From NCBI GenBank assembly GCA_900317555.1, contig ONHF01000016.1:44941-108940 (forward strand): a DNA stretch of 64,000 nucleotides. Reading direction: 5' to 3'. The notes under the pieces are model-generated. The model saw only the letters and a list, made by a program, of their open reading frames with translations. It was not told where the DNA came from and did no database searches. A program made the translations under genes and the position numbers. Source of the stretch: an uncultured Lachnospiraceae bacterium. GTDB taxonomy: Bacteria > Bacillota > Clostridia > Lachnospirales > Lachnospiraceae. Positions within the stretch are counted from its first letter, which is position 1. Every line of letters begins with the position of its first letter. Shown in pieces: positions 35,401 to 44,945 of the stretch.

Positions 35401-36161
35401 AAGAGATAGGCAGGCAGGGCGGCGCGGCACCGCCCTGTCAATGCAATAGCGCTGGCAAGCCCGGCTTTGCATAGGATAATCCAAGACGTTTTGAAAGGCG
35501 CGGAGCATATTGCATAGATTTGATAAAAATCTATGCAATACAGCTCCGCGTTATAGAAATGTCTTGGATTTTTCATGCAGAATGAGACTGCGGCGGCGTA
35601 TTGCATTAAGAGCGAGCGGATGCCGTTGAGCCGCTGCGCTCTGCGGATCATAAAAATTGCTAGACGCTGTATTTTACTCAAACAAGTTCCATCTGCAGGA
35701 CAATTTTTTAATTACAGAAGGCTGAAGTCCTTGTATGCCATGGCCTGCCTCATACGAAAAGGCCAGCGGCCTGCCATCTGCGTCTGCAAATTCAATAACA
35801 GGAGGAGGTGCACTTCCTGCTGTTATTGAAAAAGGATGCGTGGAAGGAAGTGAAGAATAAATCAAATAGATACATGATACTCCGATTTCGAAATTTGTCT
35901 CGGCAAATGGAATTTACGCAGAGAGTATGCAAAAATTTCTGTAAATAGGATTTCCTGTGATAAGATTTATGCCTGACAGACCAGTGAAGTGCAGCTCTCA
36001 GGCTGTCAGGCGGCTGCTTATTATATAAAAGGCCATAACCGGCTTTGCCGGTTTCACCCCAGATCATACGGTCATGATCTGGACGGAAATACCCGTCAAA
36101 ACATTGTCAACCATTGCAGGAATATCGTTCTTCGATTTACCCTTGCTGTTTTTTAACAAAG
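35401..36161. other. 760-bp non-coding stretch between convergent genes with repeat B copy 4 and several hairpins
   Basis: After repeat B copy 4 the sequence carries strong hairpins: TTCAATAACAG with CTGTTATTGAA (35791-35830), GCCTGACAG with CTGTCAGGC (35971-36011), ACCGGC with GCCGGT (about 36038-36054) and CCAGATCAT with ATGATCTGG (36059-36082). The word GCCATCTGCGT is shared with repeat A, but long homology to A is not evident. No gene could be supported. Confidence 0.6.
35438..35609. repeat. repeat B copy 4 (172 bp)
   Basis: Ends TCAATGCAATA and TATTGCATTAA match the other copies in reverse complement. The internal palindrome has CGCGGAGC with GCTCCGCG and TATTGCATAGATTT with AAATCTATGCAATA. 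The AATCCAAGAC and GTCTTGGATT modules face each other and can pair perfectly over 10 bases. So copy 4 can fold into one long nested hairpin. Confidence 0.82.
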
Positions 36162-37925
36162 TCAGTCATTAAACTTCAGATAAGCGCCCTCCATCGGTGA
36201 AGCGGCATGCTCCGCGAATAACCGGAGTGCGCCGGCTTTATACTTTCTCGGTTTCGGCACCCATGATTTCCGGCGTTCTTCGAGGATCTTTTCCATTTCC
36301 TCCGGAGTCTTGCGCTCGCCCTTGACGCCGACAATATTCAGCTTGCGGGCAAAAACATCGAGCTCGATCAAATCACCCTCTTCAACGAGAGCGATCGGAC
36401 CGCCTGCCTGCGCTTCCGGTGAGCAGTGACCGATGACAGGGCCGGTGGAAGCACCGGAAAAACGACCGTCTGTAATAAGGGCAATCGACTTGCCAAGTTC
36501 CTTATCCGAGGAAATGGCTTCCGACGTATAGAACATTTCGGGCATGCCGGAGCCCTTGGGACCTTCGTAGCGGATAAATACGGCGTCACCGGGCTGTACC
36601 TTGTGGTGCAGTACCGCGTCGATGCATTCCTCTTCGGAATCAAACGGTCTTGCATGCAGCGTTGCTTTGAACATTTCCTTCGGGCAGGCGGTATGCTTGA
36701 TGACTGCGCCTTCCGGAGCCAGGTTTCCCTTGAGAATCGCGATAGATCCGTCTGTTCCGATTGCCTTGTCAAACGGATGAATGACATCTTCCTTCTTAAT
36801 GTTTGTTCCGCGGGCTTTATTTGCTTTGTCAAGCCATTCCTGGCATCTGTCATAGAAGCCGTTCTTCTTGAGCTCTTCCAGATTTTCGCCAAGCGTCTTT
36901 CCTGTGATGGTCATTACATCAAGGTGAAGCACGCTCTTGATTTCCTCCATGATCGCCGGGACGCCGCCTGCATAATAGAAGAACTCGGCCGGATACTCGC
37001 CTGCAGGACGCACATTCAGAAGATAGTGAGCGCCGCGGTGAAGCCGGTCAAACGTATCGCCTGTGATTGTAATGCCGAATTCATGCGCTATTGCCGGAAT
37101 GTGAAGCAGCGCGTTTGTGGAGCCGGATATCGCCGCGTGAACCAGAATCGCATTCTCGAAGCTTTCAAGAGTCACGATGTCTCTGGGACGCATGTGCTCC
37201 ATCCTGGAAAGGCGTACAGCCTGACGGCCGGCTTCTCTCGCATATTCGACAAGGTCCGGACTCGTAGCGGGCAGCAGCGCGCTTCCCGGAAGGGTCAGGC
37301 CCAGTGCTTCTGCCATGATCTGCATGGTCGACGCGGTGCCGATGAAAGAGCAGGCACCGCAGGAAGGGCAGGCGTTTTGCTTTGCCCAGTCGAGACGGGA
37401 CTTGTCAATTTCGCCTCTTTCATACTTGGCGGAATACATGCCCAGTTGTTCCAGCGTGAGCATTTCCGGACCTGCTGCCATTGTGCCGCCTGTCACAACA
37501 ACCGAAGGAATATTGACTCTGGCAAGTCCCATGAGATTGCCGGGCATTCCTTTATCACAGCTCGCAATGAAAACGCCCGCGTCAAAAGGTGTTGCGTTCG
37601 CCTGAATTTCGATCATGTTCGCGATCATTTCACGGCTGGCAAGTGAGTAGTTGATGCCGTCTGTGCCCTGGCTTTCACCATCGCACATATCAGTTGTAAA
37701 ATATCTCGCGCCATGTCCGCCTTCTTCGGAGACACCTTCGCGCGCGGCAGCGACAAGTTTATCCAGATGACCGGATCCCGGGTGACTGTCTCCGAATGTA
37801 CTCTCAATGAAAATCTGAGGCTTGGAGAGGTCTTCTACGGACCAGCCGGTTCCAAGACGCAGAGGATCCATTTCCGGAGAAATTTCACGCATGCGCTGAC
37901 TGATCAACTGCTTTTCTTTGTTCAT
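36162..37925 (-). CDS. IlvD/Edd family dehydratase (sugar-acid dehydratase type), 587 aa
   Basis: Iron-sulfur dehydratase that removes water from a dihydroxy acid to yield a 2-keto-3-deoxy acid. The conserved Cys residues are present: C81 (TTDMCDGESQG), C123 (ASCDKGMPG) and C186/C189 (NACPSCGACSFIGTASTM). A C-terminal DGRFSGAS motif is also visible. The long form, with biosynthetic ilv genes absent nearby and sugar-acid genes around it, points to aldonate dehydration rather than valine/isoleucine synthesis. It is the third gene of the minus-strand operon with LarA-like and dehydrogenase genes. Confidence 0.9.
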   Translation of the reverse strand: MNKEKQLISQRMREISPEMDPLRLGTGWSVEDLSKPQIFIESTFGDSHPGSGHLDKLVAAAREGVSEEGGHGARYFTTDMCDGESQGTDGINYSLASREMIANMIEIQANATPFDAGVFIASCDKGMPGNLMGLARVNIPSVVVTGGTMAAGPEMLTLEQLGMYSAKYERGEIDKSRLDWAKQNACPSCGACSFIGTASTMQIMAEALGLTLPGSALLPATSPDLVEYAREAGRQAVRLSRMEHMRPRDIVTLESFENAILVHAAISGSTNALLHIPAIAHEFGITITGDTFDRLHRGAHYLLNVRPAGEYPAEFFYYAGGVPAIMEEIKSVLHLDVMTITGKTLGENLEELKKNGFYDRCQEWLDKANKARGTNIKKEDVIHPFDKAIGTDGSIAILKGNLAPEGAVIKHTACPKEMFKATLHARPFDSEEECIDAVLHHKVQPGDAVFIRYEGPKGSGMPEMFYTSEAISSDKELGKSIALITDGRFSGASTGPVIGHCSPEAQAGGPIALVEEGDLIELDVFARKLNIVGVKGERKTPEEMEKILEERRKSWVPKPRKYKAGALRLFAEHAASPMEGAYLKFND

Positions 37926-37981
37926 ATGCTTTCCTCCTTGTAATCATACATTTCCCGTTTTCGGACGCCGGAACGAATGTG

Positions 37982-39253
37982 TCAGTCATCCACTTTCCAG
38001 AGCCCGAGTGCAGGTGTGCTCACATAATAGATTTCTTCTCCGTCCGGCAAAACATTCCAGCCGTCCTTCAGCTTCTCCGGATCATAACGTTTACTGATCT
38101 CGTTATAATCAGCCCACTGATAACCTACGCCCTCAATTTCCTCTCTGGACATCAGATCCGGCCTGGTAGCGTAGGTGATTGTGAATCTGCCATCCGTGGA
38201 TCCCTGAATCAGATGTGCCGCGCTCATCAGTTTTCCCTCGAAGGCGCCCTGACGATAGAGATCGAGGATATGCTTTGTTCCGGTGTATCCGTATTTGCGG
38301 GTCATCGCATCCATTTCTTCATTTTCGCCAAACGCCCGGATACCGGGTGCAAGAAGGATCAGTTCACCGCCGTCCGCGATCATCATGCGGGTGCGGTACA
38401 CGCCTTTATTGCCGACCCATGTGGTTTTCAGTTCTGTAGGTTCCAGGTATGCGACAACCTTTGCGGCCCTTCTTTCCACATGAACGATGTTGAGCTTCTG
38501 TGCCAGTTCGCAGGCATGCTCAAAAGGTTTTCTGGATTGCCCGATGTATAAACCGTGAAGCTTGACCGCATCATTTTCGGAGGTCGTGACCGTCTGCAGA
38601 TATACAAGCGGGATCTTGCCGTCAATAAAGTGCTGCTGTGCGTAATCATACAGCTTTCTCGCAGGGCTGTTCATCACGCCAAGCGCCTGTTCCATGCCGC
38701 AGATCGCACTCAGCATATGAGACTTATTAATCATTTCGCGTCCGCCGGTGCCGACGAAAATATTCTTTGAATAATTCGCCATGCCGACGACTTCGTGCGG
38801 AACAACCTGCCCGACCGAGAGAATCAGATCATATCCTCCGTCGAACAGAAGGTGGTTGACTTCGACGTCAATTTTCTCGGGGAAAAGCCCGCCGCTGATC
38901 TCTGAACATACTTCCGCGGGGACATATCCAAGCCGGATGGTGTCAGTCTGCCAGTGATGGACGATGATCCGGTCTCTTGGGATCACATCACCGAAGAACT
39001 TTTGCATTTCTTCTTCGCTCATCGGCATGTGGGTACCCAGCGCGGGCATGACATCGACATGCGCTTTGTCACCGATCATTTGATAGATCTTCTGCGTGAT
39101 GATACCGGCGTAGGAGTAGCACCGTGTATAATCCGGAGGAATGATCAGAACTTTATGAATATCGGGCCACTGGTTTAACAGATTCCGCAGCATTTCGTCC
39201 AGCTGCGCATCAGAGATACCGTTTTTCTCTTCTGTAAGGTAGAGTTCCTTCAT
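37982..39253 (-). CDS. LarA-like nickel-pincer racemase/epimerase (DUF2088), 423 aa
   Basis: Homologue of lactate racemase LarA. Key residues align by spacing: H153, K163 and H179 keep the +10 and +26 offsets of LarA His174, Lys184 (which tethers the nickel-pincer cofactor) and His200. The N-terminal PPDYTRCYS fits the conserved D-x-TR motif, and H99/H100 may supply the other base. Relatives include 2-epimerases of aldonates as well as lactate, malate and aryl-lactate racemases. Between a sugar dehydrogenase and a dehydratase, an aldonate 2-epimerase is most plausible. The cofactor genes larB, larC and larE are not in the window. Confidence 0.82.
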   Translation of the reverse strand: MKELYLTEEKNGISDAQLDEMLRNLLNQWPDIHKVLIIPPDYTRCYSYAGIITQKIYQMIGDKAHVDVMPALGTHMPMSEEEMQKFFGDVIPRDRIIVHHWQTDTIRLGYVPAEVCSEISGGLFPEKIDVEVNHLLFDGGYDLILSVGQVVPHEVVGMANYSKNIFVGTGGREMINKSHMLSAICGMEQALGVMNSPARKLYDYAQQHFIDGKIPLVYLQTVTTSENDAVKLHGLYIGQSRKPFEHACELAQKLNIVHVERRAAKVVAYLEPTELKTTWVGNKGVYRTRMMIADGGELILLAPGIRAFGENEEMDAMTRKYGYTGTKHILDLYRQGAFEGKLMSAAHLIQGSTDGRFTITYATRPDLMSREEIEGVGYQWADYNEISKRYDPEKLKDGWNVLPDGEEIYYVSTPALGLWKVDD

Positions 39254-39330
39254 AAATTAATACCTCGCAACTCGAAAAAGGCCGGAGCAGCATAAAGCTG
39301 CTCTGGCTGACTGCTGTTTACGTAATAATT

Positions 39331-40365
39331 TTACTTGTCCAAACCAACGTTAACAACAACTTTCAGGTAGTTGCCGGGGTTCTTCTCGATGTCTCTGATG
39401 GTTTCCGGTGCTTCGTCCATAGAAACAACCTTTGTCAGAATTCTGCGGATATCAACCTTGCCGGAGTTGATCAGCTCAATTGCCTCTTCAAATTCTCCTG
39501 CGCTGGTGCGTGCTCCGCGGATATCAACTTCTTTCTTGGTAATCATATCGGTAGGGAGAGAAGTCTCCTTGGACGGCCAGCCCGTGAATGTAATGCGGCC
39601 CGCGTTGGAAACGATGTCAAGAGTCTGACGGATGCAGGGATTTGCTCCGGTGCATTCCATGACAAGCTGCGCACCTACGCCATTAGTAATTTCATTAATT
39701 CTGGCTACAACGTCTTCCTTGCCGGAATTAATGATGTTCTCAACACCGACGCTCTTTGCAAAATCCAGTCTTTCCTGTACAAGATCGATGATCGTTGCGT
39801 GCGCGCCGTAAGCCTGCGCAACCATGCCCGCGAGAACGCCGATCGTTCCTGCGCCGTAGATCGCCACATGTTCACCGGCCTTGAGAGCACCTCTGTGAAC
39901 ACCATGAAGAGAAATCGTAAGAGGTTCTGCCATAGCCGCGAGAACCCAGTCCATGTCATCAGGCATCTTTACAAGCAGCCTGGAAGGATGGCAGAAATAC
40001 TCGGCCATGCCGCCGTCAATATGAACGCCAAGCACATGCAGATCTACGCAGCAGTTGGTTCTTCCGATGCTGCAGGGATAACAGTGACCGCAATATACAT
40101 AAGGATCGACGATGACCTTGTCACCGACCTTGAATCCCTTCGGATTGTCTTCTTCGTCAATGGCTTCAATAATTCCGGCGAGTTCGTGACCGATGACTCT
40201 GGGATAGGAAACCAGCTTGTTGGTTCCGCGGAACGCGCCGATATCGGAACCGCATACGCCGGCGGTCATGATACGGATCAGAGCCTGTCCCTTTCCGGGC
40301 TTCTCAGGTCTGTTCTGTTCAACGCAGGCAATTTCCCAGGGCTTTTCGATTTTGACAGCTTTCAT
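39331..40365 (-). CDS. zinc-dependent alcohol dehydrogenase, sorbitol/threonine dehydrogenase type, 344 aa
   Basis: Medium-chain dehydrogenase. Catalytic zinc ligands are seen as Cys in AGVCGSDIGAF and the GHELAGIIE His-Glu. A second Cys-rich loop, VYCGHCYPCSIGRTNCC, supplies structural zinc. The Rossmann motif is GAGTIG (about residue 170). It should oxidise a polyol or sugar acid with NAD(P). First gene of the minus-strand operon, ~95 bases after a good promoter with an operator between -35 and -10. Confidence 0.88.
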   Translation of the reverse strand: MKAVKIEKPWEIACVEQNRPEKPGKGQALIRIMTAGVCGSDIGAFRGTNKLVSYPRVIGHELAGIIEAIDEEDNPKGFKVGDKVIVDPYVYCGHCYPCSIGRTNCCVDLHVLGVHIDGGMAEYFCHPSRLLVKMPDDMDWVLAAMAEPLTISLHGVHRGALKAGEHVAIYGAGTIGVLAGMVAQAYGAHATIIDLVQERLDFAKSVGVENIINSGKEDVVARINEITNGVGAQLVMECTGANPCIRQTLDIVSNAGRITFTGWPSKETSLPTDMITKKEVDIRGARTSAGEFEEAIELINSGKVDIRRILTKVVSMDEAPETIRDIEKNPGNYLKVVVNVGLDK

Positions 40366-40459
40366 AAGTTAATATTCTCCTTTCGATATATGAAATTTAA
40401 GGTGGATAAGAATGCTCCAATGTGTGGATATACAACTTGATTTTTCATCAGGCGACTTC

Positions 40460-40488
40460 ATTATAACGTCATACGTCATACGACACAA
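40460..40488 (-). promoter_or_regulatory. promoter of minus-strand sugar-acid operon with embedded operator
   Basis: Read on the minus strand: TTGTGT (40488-40483), 17 bases, TATAAT (40465-40460). The spacer consists of CGTATGACGTATGACG, a site shared with the opposite promoter at 40717-40728. Confidence 0.75.
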
Positions 40489-40705
40489 TGCGAATATTGC
40501 ACATAAATGGCAACGAATAATTGTAGAAAACATGTAATTGAAATATATGCATAATGATGGTATATTCTAAGATTTTTTTTCGAAACGAGAATTTTTCTAT
40601 ACAACAATATAATATGAGAACGCGGAGAATTGTAAATTAATGCCAAAAAATGAATCTGCAGATTAGAGATTATTAATGAAAATTTAATTTTTGACATGTT
40701 TTGGA

Positions 40706-40734
40706 TTGACACTAGACGTATGACGTATTATGTT
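40706..40734 (+). promoter_or_regulatory. promoter of plus-strand sugar-acid operon with embedded operator
   Basis: TTGACA (40706-40711), 17 bases, TATGTT (40729-40734). The spacer contains CGTATGACGTAT (40717-40728), the same 12-mer as in the divergent promoter. The FadR-type regulator encoded at 42476 is the natural candidate for binding. Confidence 0.75.
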
Positions 40735-40856
40735 TCAGACAGGATAGATGAAGGTGCGGGCGATTTCAGGAACCATCGCCTGCGAAGATCCTGTAAGCGG
40801 AATAATAGAAAGTCCGCAGAACAGGGGGGAACATTCAGTAAAAGGAGAAATGACCT

Positions 40857-42221
40857 ATGTTAATGGTAATCTTCCTGATTTCAATCGCGGTGCTGCTGTT
40901 CTGTATCATTAAGTTGAAACTGAACGCTTTCGTAGCACTGCTGGTAACTGCATACGGAACAGGTATAGCCTGCCGCATGTCTCTTGCGGATGTCACGGAC
41001 ACGGTAACCGCCAAGTTCGGTTCGACCCTTGGCGGCATTGGTATTGTAACCGGCCTTGGCGTTATCCTCGGCATGTTCATGTACGAGTCCGGCGGTATTG
41101 ACAATATCGCGAATGGCATTCTGAAGAAACTTGGCGATGACAAGTCCCAGATTGCTGTCGCGATCTCCGGATTCATCACAGGTATTCCTGTATTCGGCGA
41201 TGTTGTTTATATCATGTTCGCGCCGATGCTGCGTGTACTTTCCAGAAGAACCGGCTATTCCATGACAGGTTATGCCTGCGCGATATCCATTGCGACAACC
41301 TGCACATTTGCCCTTGTACTTCCGACAGCCCCGCCTCTCGCTGTAGCCGAGAACATGGGAATTAACGTAGGTATTTTCTTCTTCTACGCATTGATTTCCG
41401 CATTTGTCGGCATGTTCGCCGGCGGTATCATCTATGGCGGATTCCTGAACAAACAGGACCATAAAGCCGGCAAAACATGGGACTTCTCCGATATGGACGC
41501 CGAAATAAAGGAAGCGGCGGAGGAAACAGGAAAAGCCGGTGTAAAGCCGAAGATGAGCGCGGGAATGGCTCTGTCCATTCTGCTTGTTCCCATCATTCTG
41601 ATTCTGATTGGTTCGTTCGGTCCGATGTTTATGCCGGAAGGAACTGTTTTGAATGTACTTAAGTTCCTCGGCTCCAAGAATGTAGCAATGACGATAGGTG
41701 TCCTTTACGGTGCCCTGATTTCCAGACCGTATCTGCAGCGTTCCGTTACCGAGATTATGTCGGACGGCGCAGACAAGGTCGGCCTGATCCTTCTGATCAC
41801 CGGTGCCGGCGGAGCTTACGGCGGAATCCTTCAGGCTTCCGGCATTGCTGATTTTATTACCGGCTTTTTCGGAAAGTTCAACATTCCGATCCTTGTGCTC
41901 TGCTTTGTCATCTCGCAGGTTCTGCGGTGCGCTCAGGGATCCACAACAGTCGCTCTTACAACGACATCTGCCATTATGGCGTCGGCGGCCGCGGCTTCCG
42001 GAGTTTCTCCGATTCTCTGCGCGATTGCCATCTGCGCGGGCGGCATCGGACTTTCTCTTCCGAACGATTCCGGATTCTGGGCAATTTCCAGATTCTTCCA
42101 TATCGATGTCACAGATACGATCCGCGGCTGGACGATCGGCGGCTTCATTGCAGGCGTAACGATCCTGATTTTTGTCAGCATCCTCAGCCTTTTCCAGGGA
42201 GTTCTTCCGGGACTGATGTGA
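40857..42221 (+). CDS. GntP family gluconate-type permease, 454 aa
   Basis: About 12 hydrophobic segments over 454 residues, the usual length of GntP-type carriers. Typical sequence includes SGFITGIPVFGDVVYIMFAPM, CTFALVLPTAPPLAVAENMG and AQGSTTVALTTTSAIMA, and the late SLPNDSGFWAISRFFHIDVTD. It imports gluconate or a related sugar acid with protons. It heads the plus-strand operon with its regulator, a second dehydratase and an aldolase, so it likely brings in the substrate of the whole locus. Confidence 0.9.
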   Translation: MLMVIFLISIAVLLFCIIKLKLNAFVALLVTAYGTGIACRMSLADVTDTVTAKFGSTLGGIGIVTGLGVILGMFMYESGGIDNIANGILKKLGDDKSQIAVAISGFITGIPVFGDVVYIMFAPMLRVLSRRTGYSMTGYACAISIATTCTFALVLPTAPPLAVAENMGINVGIFFFYALISAFVGMFAGGIIYGGFLNKQDHKAGKTWDFSDMDAEIKEAAEETGKAGVKPKMSAGMALSILLVPIILILIGSFGPMFMPEGTVLNVLKFLGSKNVAMTIGVLYGALISRPYLQRSVTEIMSDGADKVGLILLITGAGGAYGGILQASGIADFITGFFGKFNIPILVLCFVISQVLRCAQGSTTVALTTTSAIMASAAAASGVSPILCAIAICAGGIGLSLPNDSGFWAISRFFHIDVTDTIRGWTIGGFIAGVTILIFVSILSLFQGVLPGLM

Positions 42222-42319
42222 CGCGGTTTCTTACAACTTATAATCAGGTCCGACTGCTGACGGCCTGATCGAACTGTCTTCCGGAGCGAGGTTCCTGCCC
42301 GGAAAATGGTTATTCAATG

Positions 42320-42363
42320 ACAGGAAGGCCGGAGAAGATAAGCTCCGGCCTCCCTGTGTTTTT
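42320..42363 (+). terminator. intrinsic terminator after GntP gene
   Basis: ACAGG and GGCCGGAG pair with CTCCGGCC and CCTGT around a short loop, followed by GTTTTT. Placed between permease and regulator, it could set lower expression of the downstream genes. Confidence 0.85.
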
Positions 42364-42475
42364 ACCTAAATTCCAGATGTTCTGTGATATAATTTTGAAA
42401 ATCAGTAAATACCATAAATGGTATTTGCGGCTGTTCATTCCATTGGAAAGGCATCGTGGTCATCAGGTAATCAAT

Positions 42476-43210
42476 ATGCAGGAAAATCAGTTTCAGAATG
42501 TTACAACCAACAATCTGCCGCTCCCGGAAAGGGTTGCCGAGCAGATTTCGCAGCTGATCATAACCAGAAATCTTAAAAGTGGAGACAAGCTTCCGAACGA
42601 GTTCGAGCTGGGAAGTCTGCTGAATGTCGGCCGGGGCTCCATCAGAGAAGCCGTCAAGATATTGGTGGCCAGGAACATACTTGTCATTCAAAGGGGGAAA
42701 GGCACATTTATAGCCAATAATCCGGGACAGGTCAGTGATCCTCTGGGGTTCGAGTTTTACAAAGACCAGCTCAAGCTCGCGAAGGACCTGCTGGAGGTCC
42801 GTATGGAGATCGAACCGTGGGTCGCGCAGCTGGCGGCAGAACGCGCAACTGATGAAGACATTGCGAATATTAAAAGAATATGCGGTGAAGTCGAGGCAGA
42901 TATACTGGAAAAAAGAGACCATCTTCCGAATGACAACCGTTTTCATATCGCAATCGCCGACTGCACGCATAATGATGTCGTACCGAAACTGATTCCGGTC
43001 ATTACTTATGCAGTCGGTCTTTTCGGTTCTTTGAACGGAACCAAGCTTCTTGCTGCAACAATTTCCGGACATCGGAATATCGTCGACGCAATCGCAGCGC
43101 ATGATCCTGCAATGGCGAGAAAGACGATGGCCGAGCATCTGGAACAGAACCGCAAATCCATTATGGAAGCGGTAAACACGAGGACAGATAAGGATGAATC
43201 AGAGAAGTAA
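42476..43210 (+). CDS. FadR/GntR family transcriptional regulator, 244 aa
   Basis: ATG 42476 is chosen because the typical GntR start ([48 protein letters not shown]) follows closely; the longer frame from 42317 runs back through the terminator. The C-terminal ~160 residues are an all-helical FCD domain with [18 protein letters not shown], then [13 protein letters not shown] and the late [18 protein letters not shown], with metal/ligand-binding His residues. Such regulators respond to sugar acids and are usually repressors. Overlaps the dehydratase start by 17 bases. Confidence 0.9.
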   Translation: MQENQFQNVTTNNLPLPERVAEQISQLIITRNLKSGDKLPNEFELGSLLNVGRGSIREAVKILVARNILVIQRGKGTFIANNPGQVSDPLGFEFYKDQLKLAKDLLEVRMEIEPWVAQLAAERATDEDIANIKRICGEVEADILEKRDHLPNDNRFHIAIADCTHNDVVPKLIPVITYAVGLFGSLNGTKLLAATISGHRNIVDAIAAHDPAMARKTMAEHLEQNRKSIMEAVNTRTDKDESEK

Positions 43211-44912
43211 AAGCGAAAGATTATGGTGGTCGCAGTTTGACGCTCTCGAAATGGGCAGCGGCTGGGACGAGCATGACATTCAGAAGCCGCAGATTATGAT
43301 AGAAGACGCGTATGGCGATTCTCACCCGGGAAGCGTACATCTTGACAGACTCACCGAACAGGCCAAGTACGGCGTTTTCGAAAAAGGCGGTTTCCCGGCA
43401 CAGTATCACTGCACGGACATCTGCGACGGCTGCGCGCAGGGAGGACCGGGAATGAATGTCATTCTCGCGTCCCGCGAAGCAATCGCCAATATGGTGGAGA
43501 TGCACGCGAGCGCGGTTCAGTGGGACGGTATGATTCTTTCTTCGAGCTGCGATAAATCCGTGCCGGCGCATTTAAAGGCAATTGCCAGGATGGATATCCC
43601 TTCGATTTTCATTCCGGGCGGAAGCATGAGACCCGGTCCGAATGCGACCACATCGATTCTTGCCGGAGATATCTCTTTGAGGCAGAAGAGAAAGGACGCC
43701 ATTACAGAGGAAGAGATCCGGGATTATAAGCTGACCGGCTGTCCTTCCTGCGGCGCGTGCGCTTTTCTTGGAACAGCCAGTACAATGCAGTGTATGGCAG
43801 AAGCGCTGGGACTCGCGCTTCCCGGCAGCGCCCTTGCGCCGGCGACTATGCGTGACATTCTGGACTATGCAAGAGAAGCAGGCCGTAAAATCATGGAGCT
43901 GGTCGAAAAGAATATCCGGCCGTCTCAGATCCTGACGGAAGCGGCGTTCCGGAATGCCATTATCATTCATAGCGCAATCGGTGGCTCGACGAACGCGACG
44001 CTCCATCTGCCGAGCATTGCGAGAGAGCTGGGGTATGACCTGCCGATTGACCTGTTTGATGAAATCAACCATAAAGTTCCGCATATCGGTAACGTGACGC
44101 CGAGCGGACAGCATCAGACAGAGTCCTTCTGGTTCGCCGGCGGAATTCCGATGGTTCAGATGGAACTGCGGGAGATGCTTGATCTTAATGTCATGACGGT
44201 TACAGGCAAAACCCTCGGCGAAAATCTGGAAGATCTGCAGAGGTCTAATTTCTTCGAAAGAAACCTTGGTTATCTTCACAATTACGGGCTTGAAAGAGAA
44301 GATGTAATTCTGCCGGTTGATCAGATTCATGAAATTGGAAGCGTTGCGGTTATGAAGGGGAATATTGCGCCGGAGGGGTCTGTTTTTAAATATTCGGCGT
44401 GTGTGCCCGAGCAGAGAAAAGTTACCGGACCCGCGAGAGTCTTTGACTGCGAGCAGGATGCCTATAACGCGGTTGTAGAACATAAAATTCATCCGGGAGA
44501 CATTATGGTCATCCGTTACGAGGGACCCAGAGGCGCCGGTATGCCGGAGATGCTGATGGAAACGGAAGCGATTGTCTGTGATCCGACAATTAATGGAAAA
44601 GTCGCGCTTCTTACGGACGGGCGTTTCTCCGGAGCGACCAGAGGAGCGGCAATCGGCCATGTAAGCCCGGAAGCGGCAAGCGGCGGGCCAATCGCGTTCC
44701 TGGAAGAAGGCGATCTGATCTCCTACGATTGTGAGACACGGGAAATTAACATGACAGGAATTCATGGCGTTCCATGCTCGATTGAAGAAGCGACTGCGGA
44801 ACTGGAAAGAAGGTCAAAGGCAGGGATCCCCAAACAGCCGAAACGAAAAGGATTCTATAAGTTTTATACAGACCATGCGGTTTCCGCGATGAAAGGGGCA
44901 GGGCTGGAGTAA
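43194..44912 (+). CDS. IlvD/Edd family dehydratase (second paralogue), 572 aa
   Basis: The iron-sulfur Cys set is intact: C77 in [10 protein letters not shown] (with an extra Cys at 80), C119 in [11 protein letters not shown], and C183/C186 in [18 protein letters not shown]. Shares architecture with the 587-aa paralogue on the minus strand but differs in sequence, suggesting that the two act on different diastereomers of a sugar acid. It overlaps the FadR regulator by 17 bases and is followed by the aldolase at 33 bases, consistent with a dehydratase-aldolase pair. Confidence 0.9.
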   Translation: MNQRSKSERLWWSQFDALEMGSGWDEHDIQKPQIMIEDAYGDSHPGSVHLDRLTEQAKYGVFEKGGFPAQYHCTDICDGCAQGGPGMNVILASREAIANMVEMHASAVQWDGMILSSSCDKSVPAHLKAIARMDIPSIFIPGGSMRPGPNATTSILAGDISLRQKRKDAITEEEIRDYKLTGCPSCGACAFLGTASTMQCMAEALGLALPGSALAPATMRDILDYAREAGRKIMELVEKNIRPSQILTEAAFRNAIIIHSAIGGSTNATLHLPSIARELGYDLPIDLFDEINHKVPHIGNVTPSGQHQTESFWFAGGIPMVQMELREMLDLNVMTVTGKTLGENLEDLQRSNFFERNLGYLHNYGLEREDVILPVDQIHEIGSVAVMKGNIAPEGSVFKYSACVPEQRKVTGPARVFDCEQDAYNAVVEHKIHPGDIMVIRYEGPRGAGMPEMLMETEAIVCDPTINGKVALLTDGRFSGATRGAAIGHVSPEAASGGPIAFLEEGDLISYDCETREINMTGIHGVPCSIEEATAELERRSKAGIPKQPKRKGFYKFYTDHAVSAMKGAGLE

Positions 44913-44945
44913 CCGGCTGTTCCGCAAGAAGCAAAGGGGGTATTT

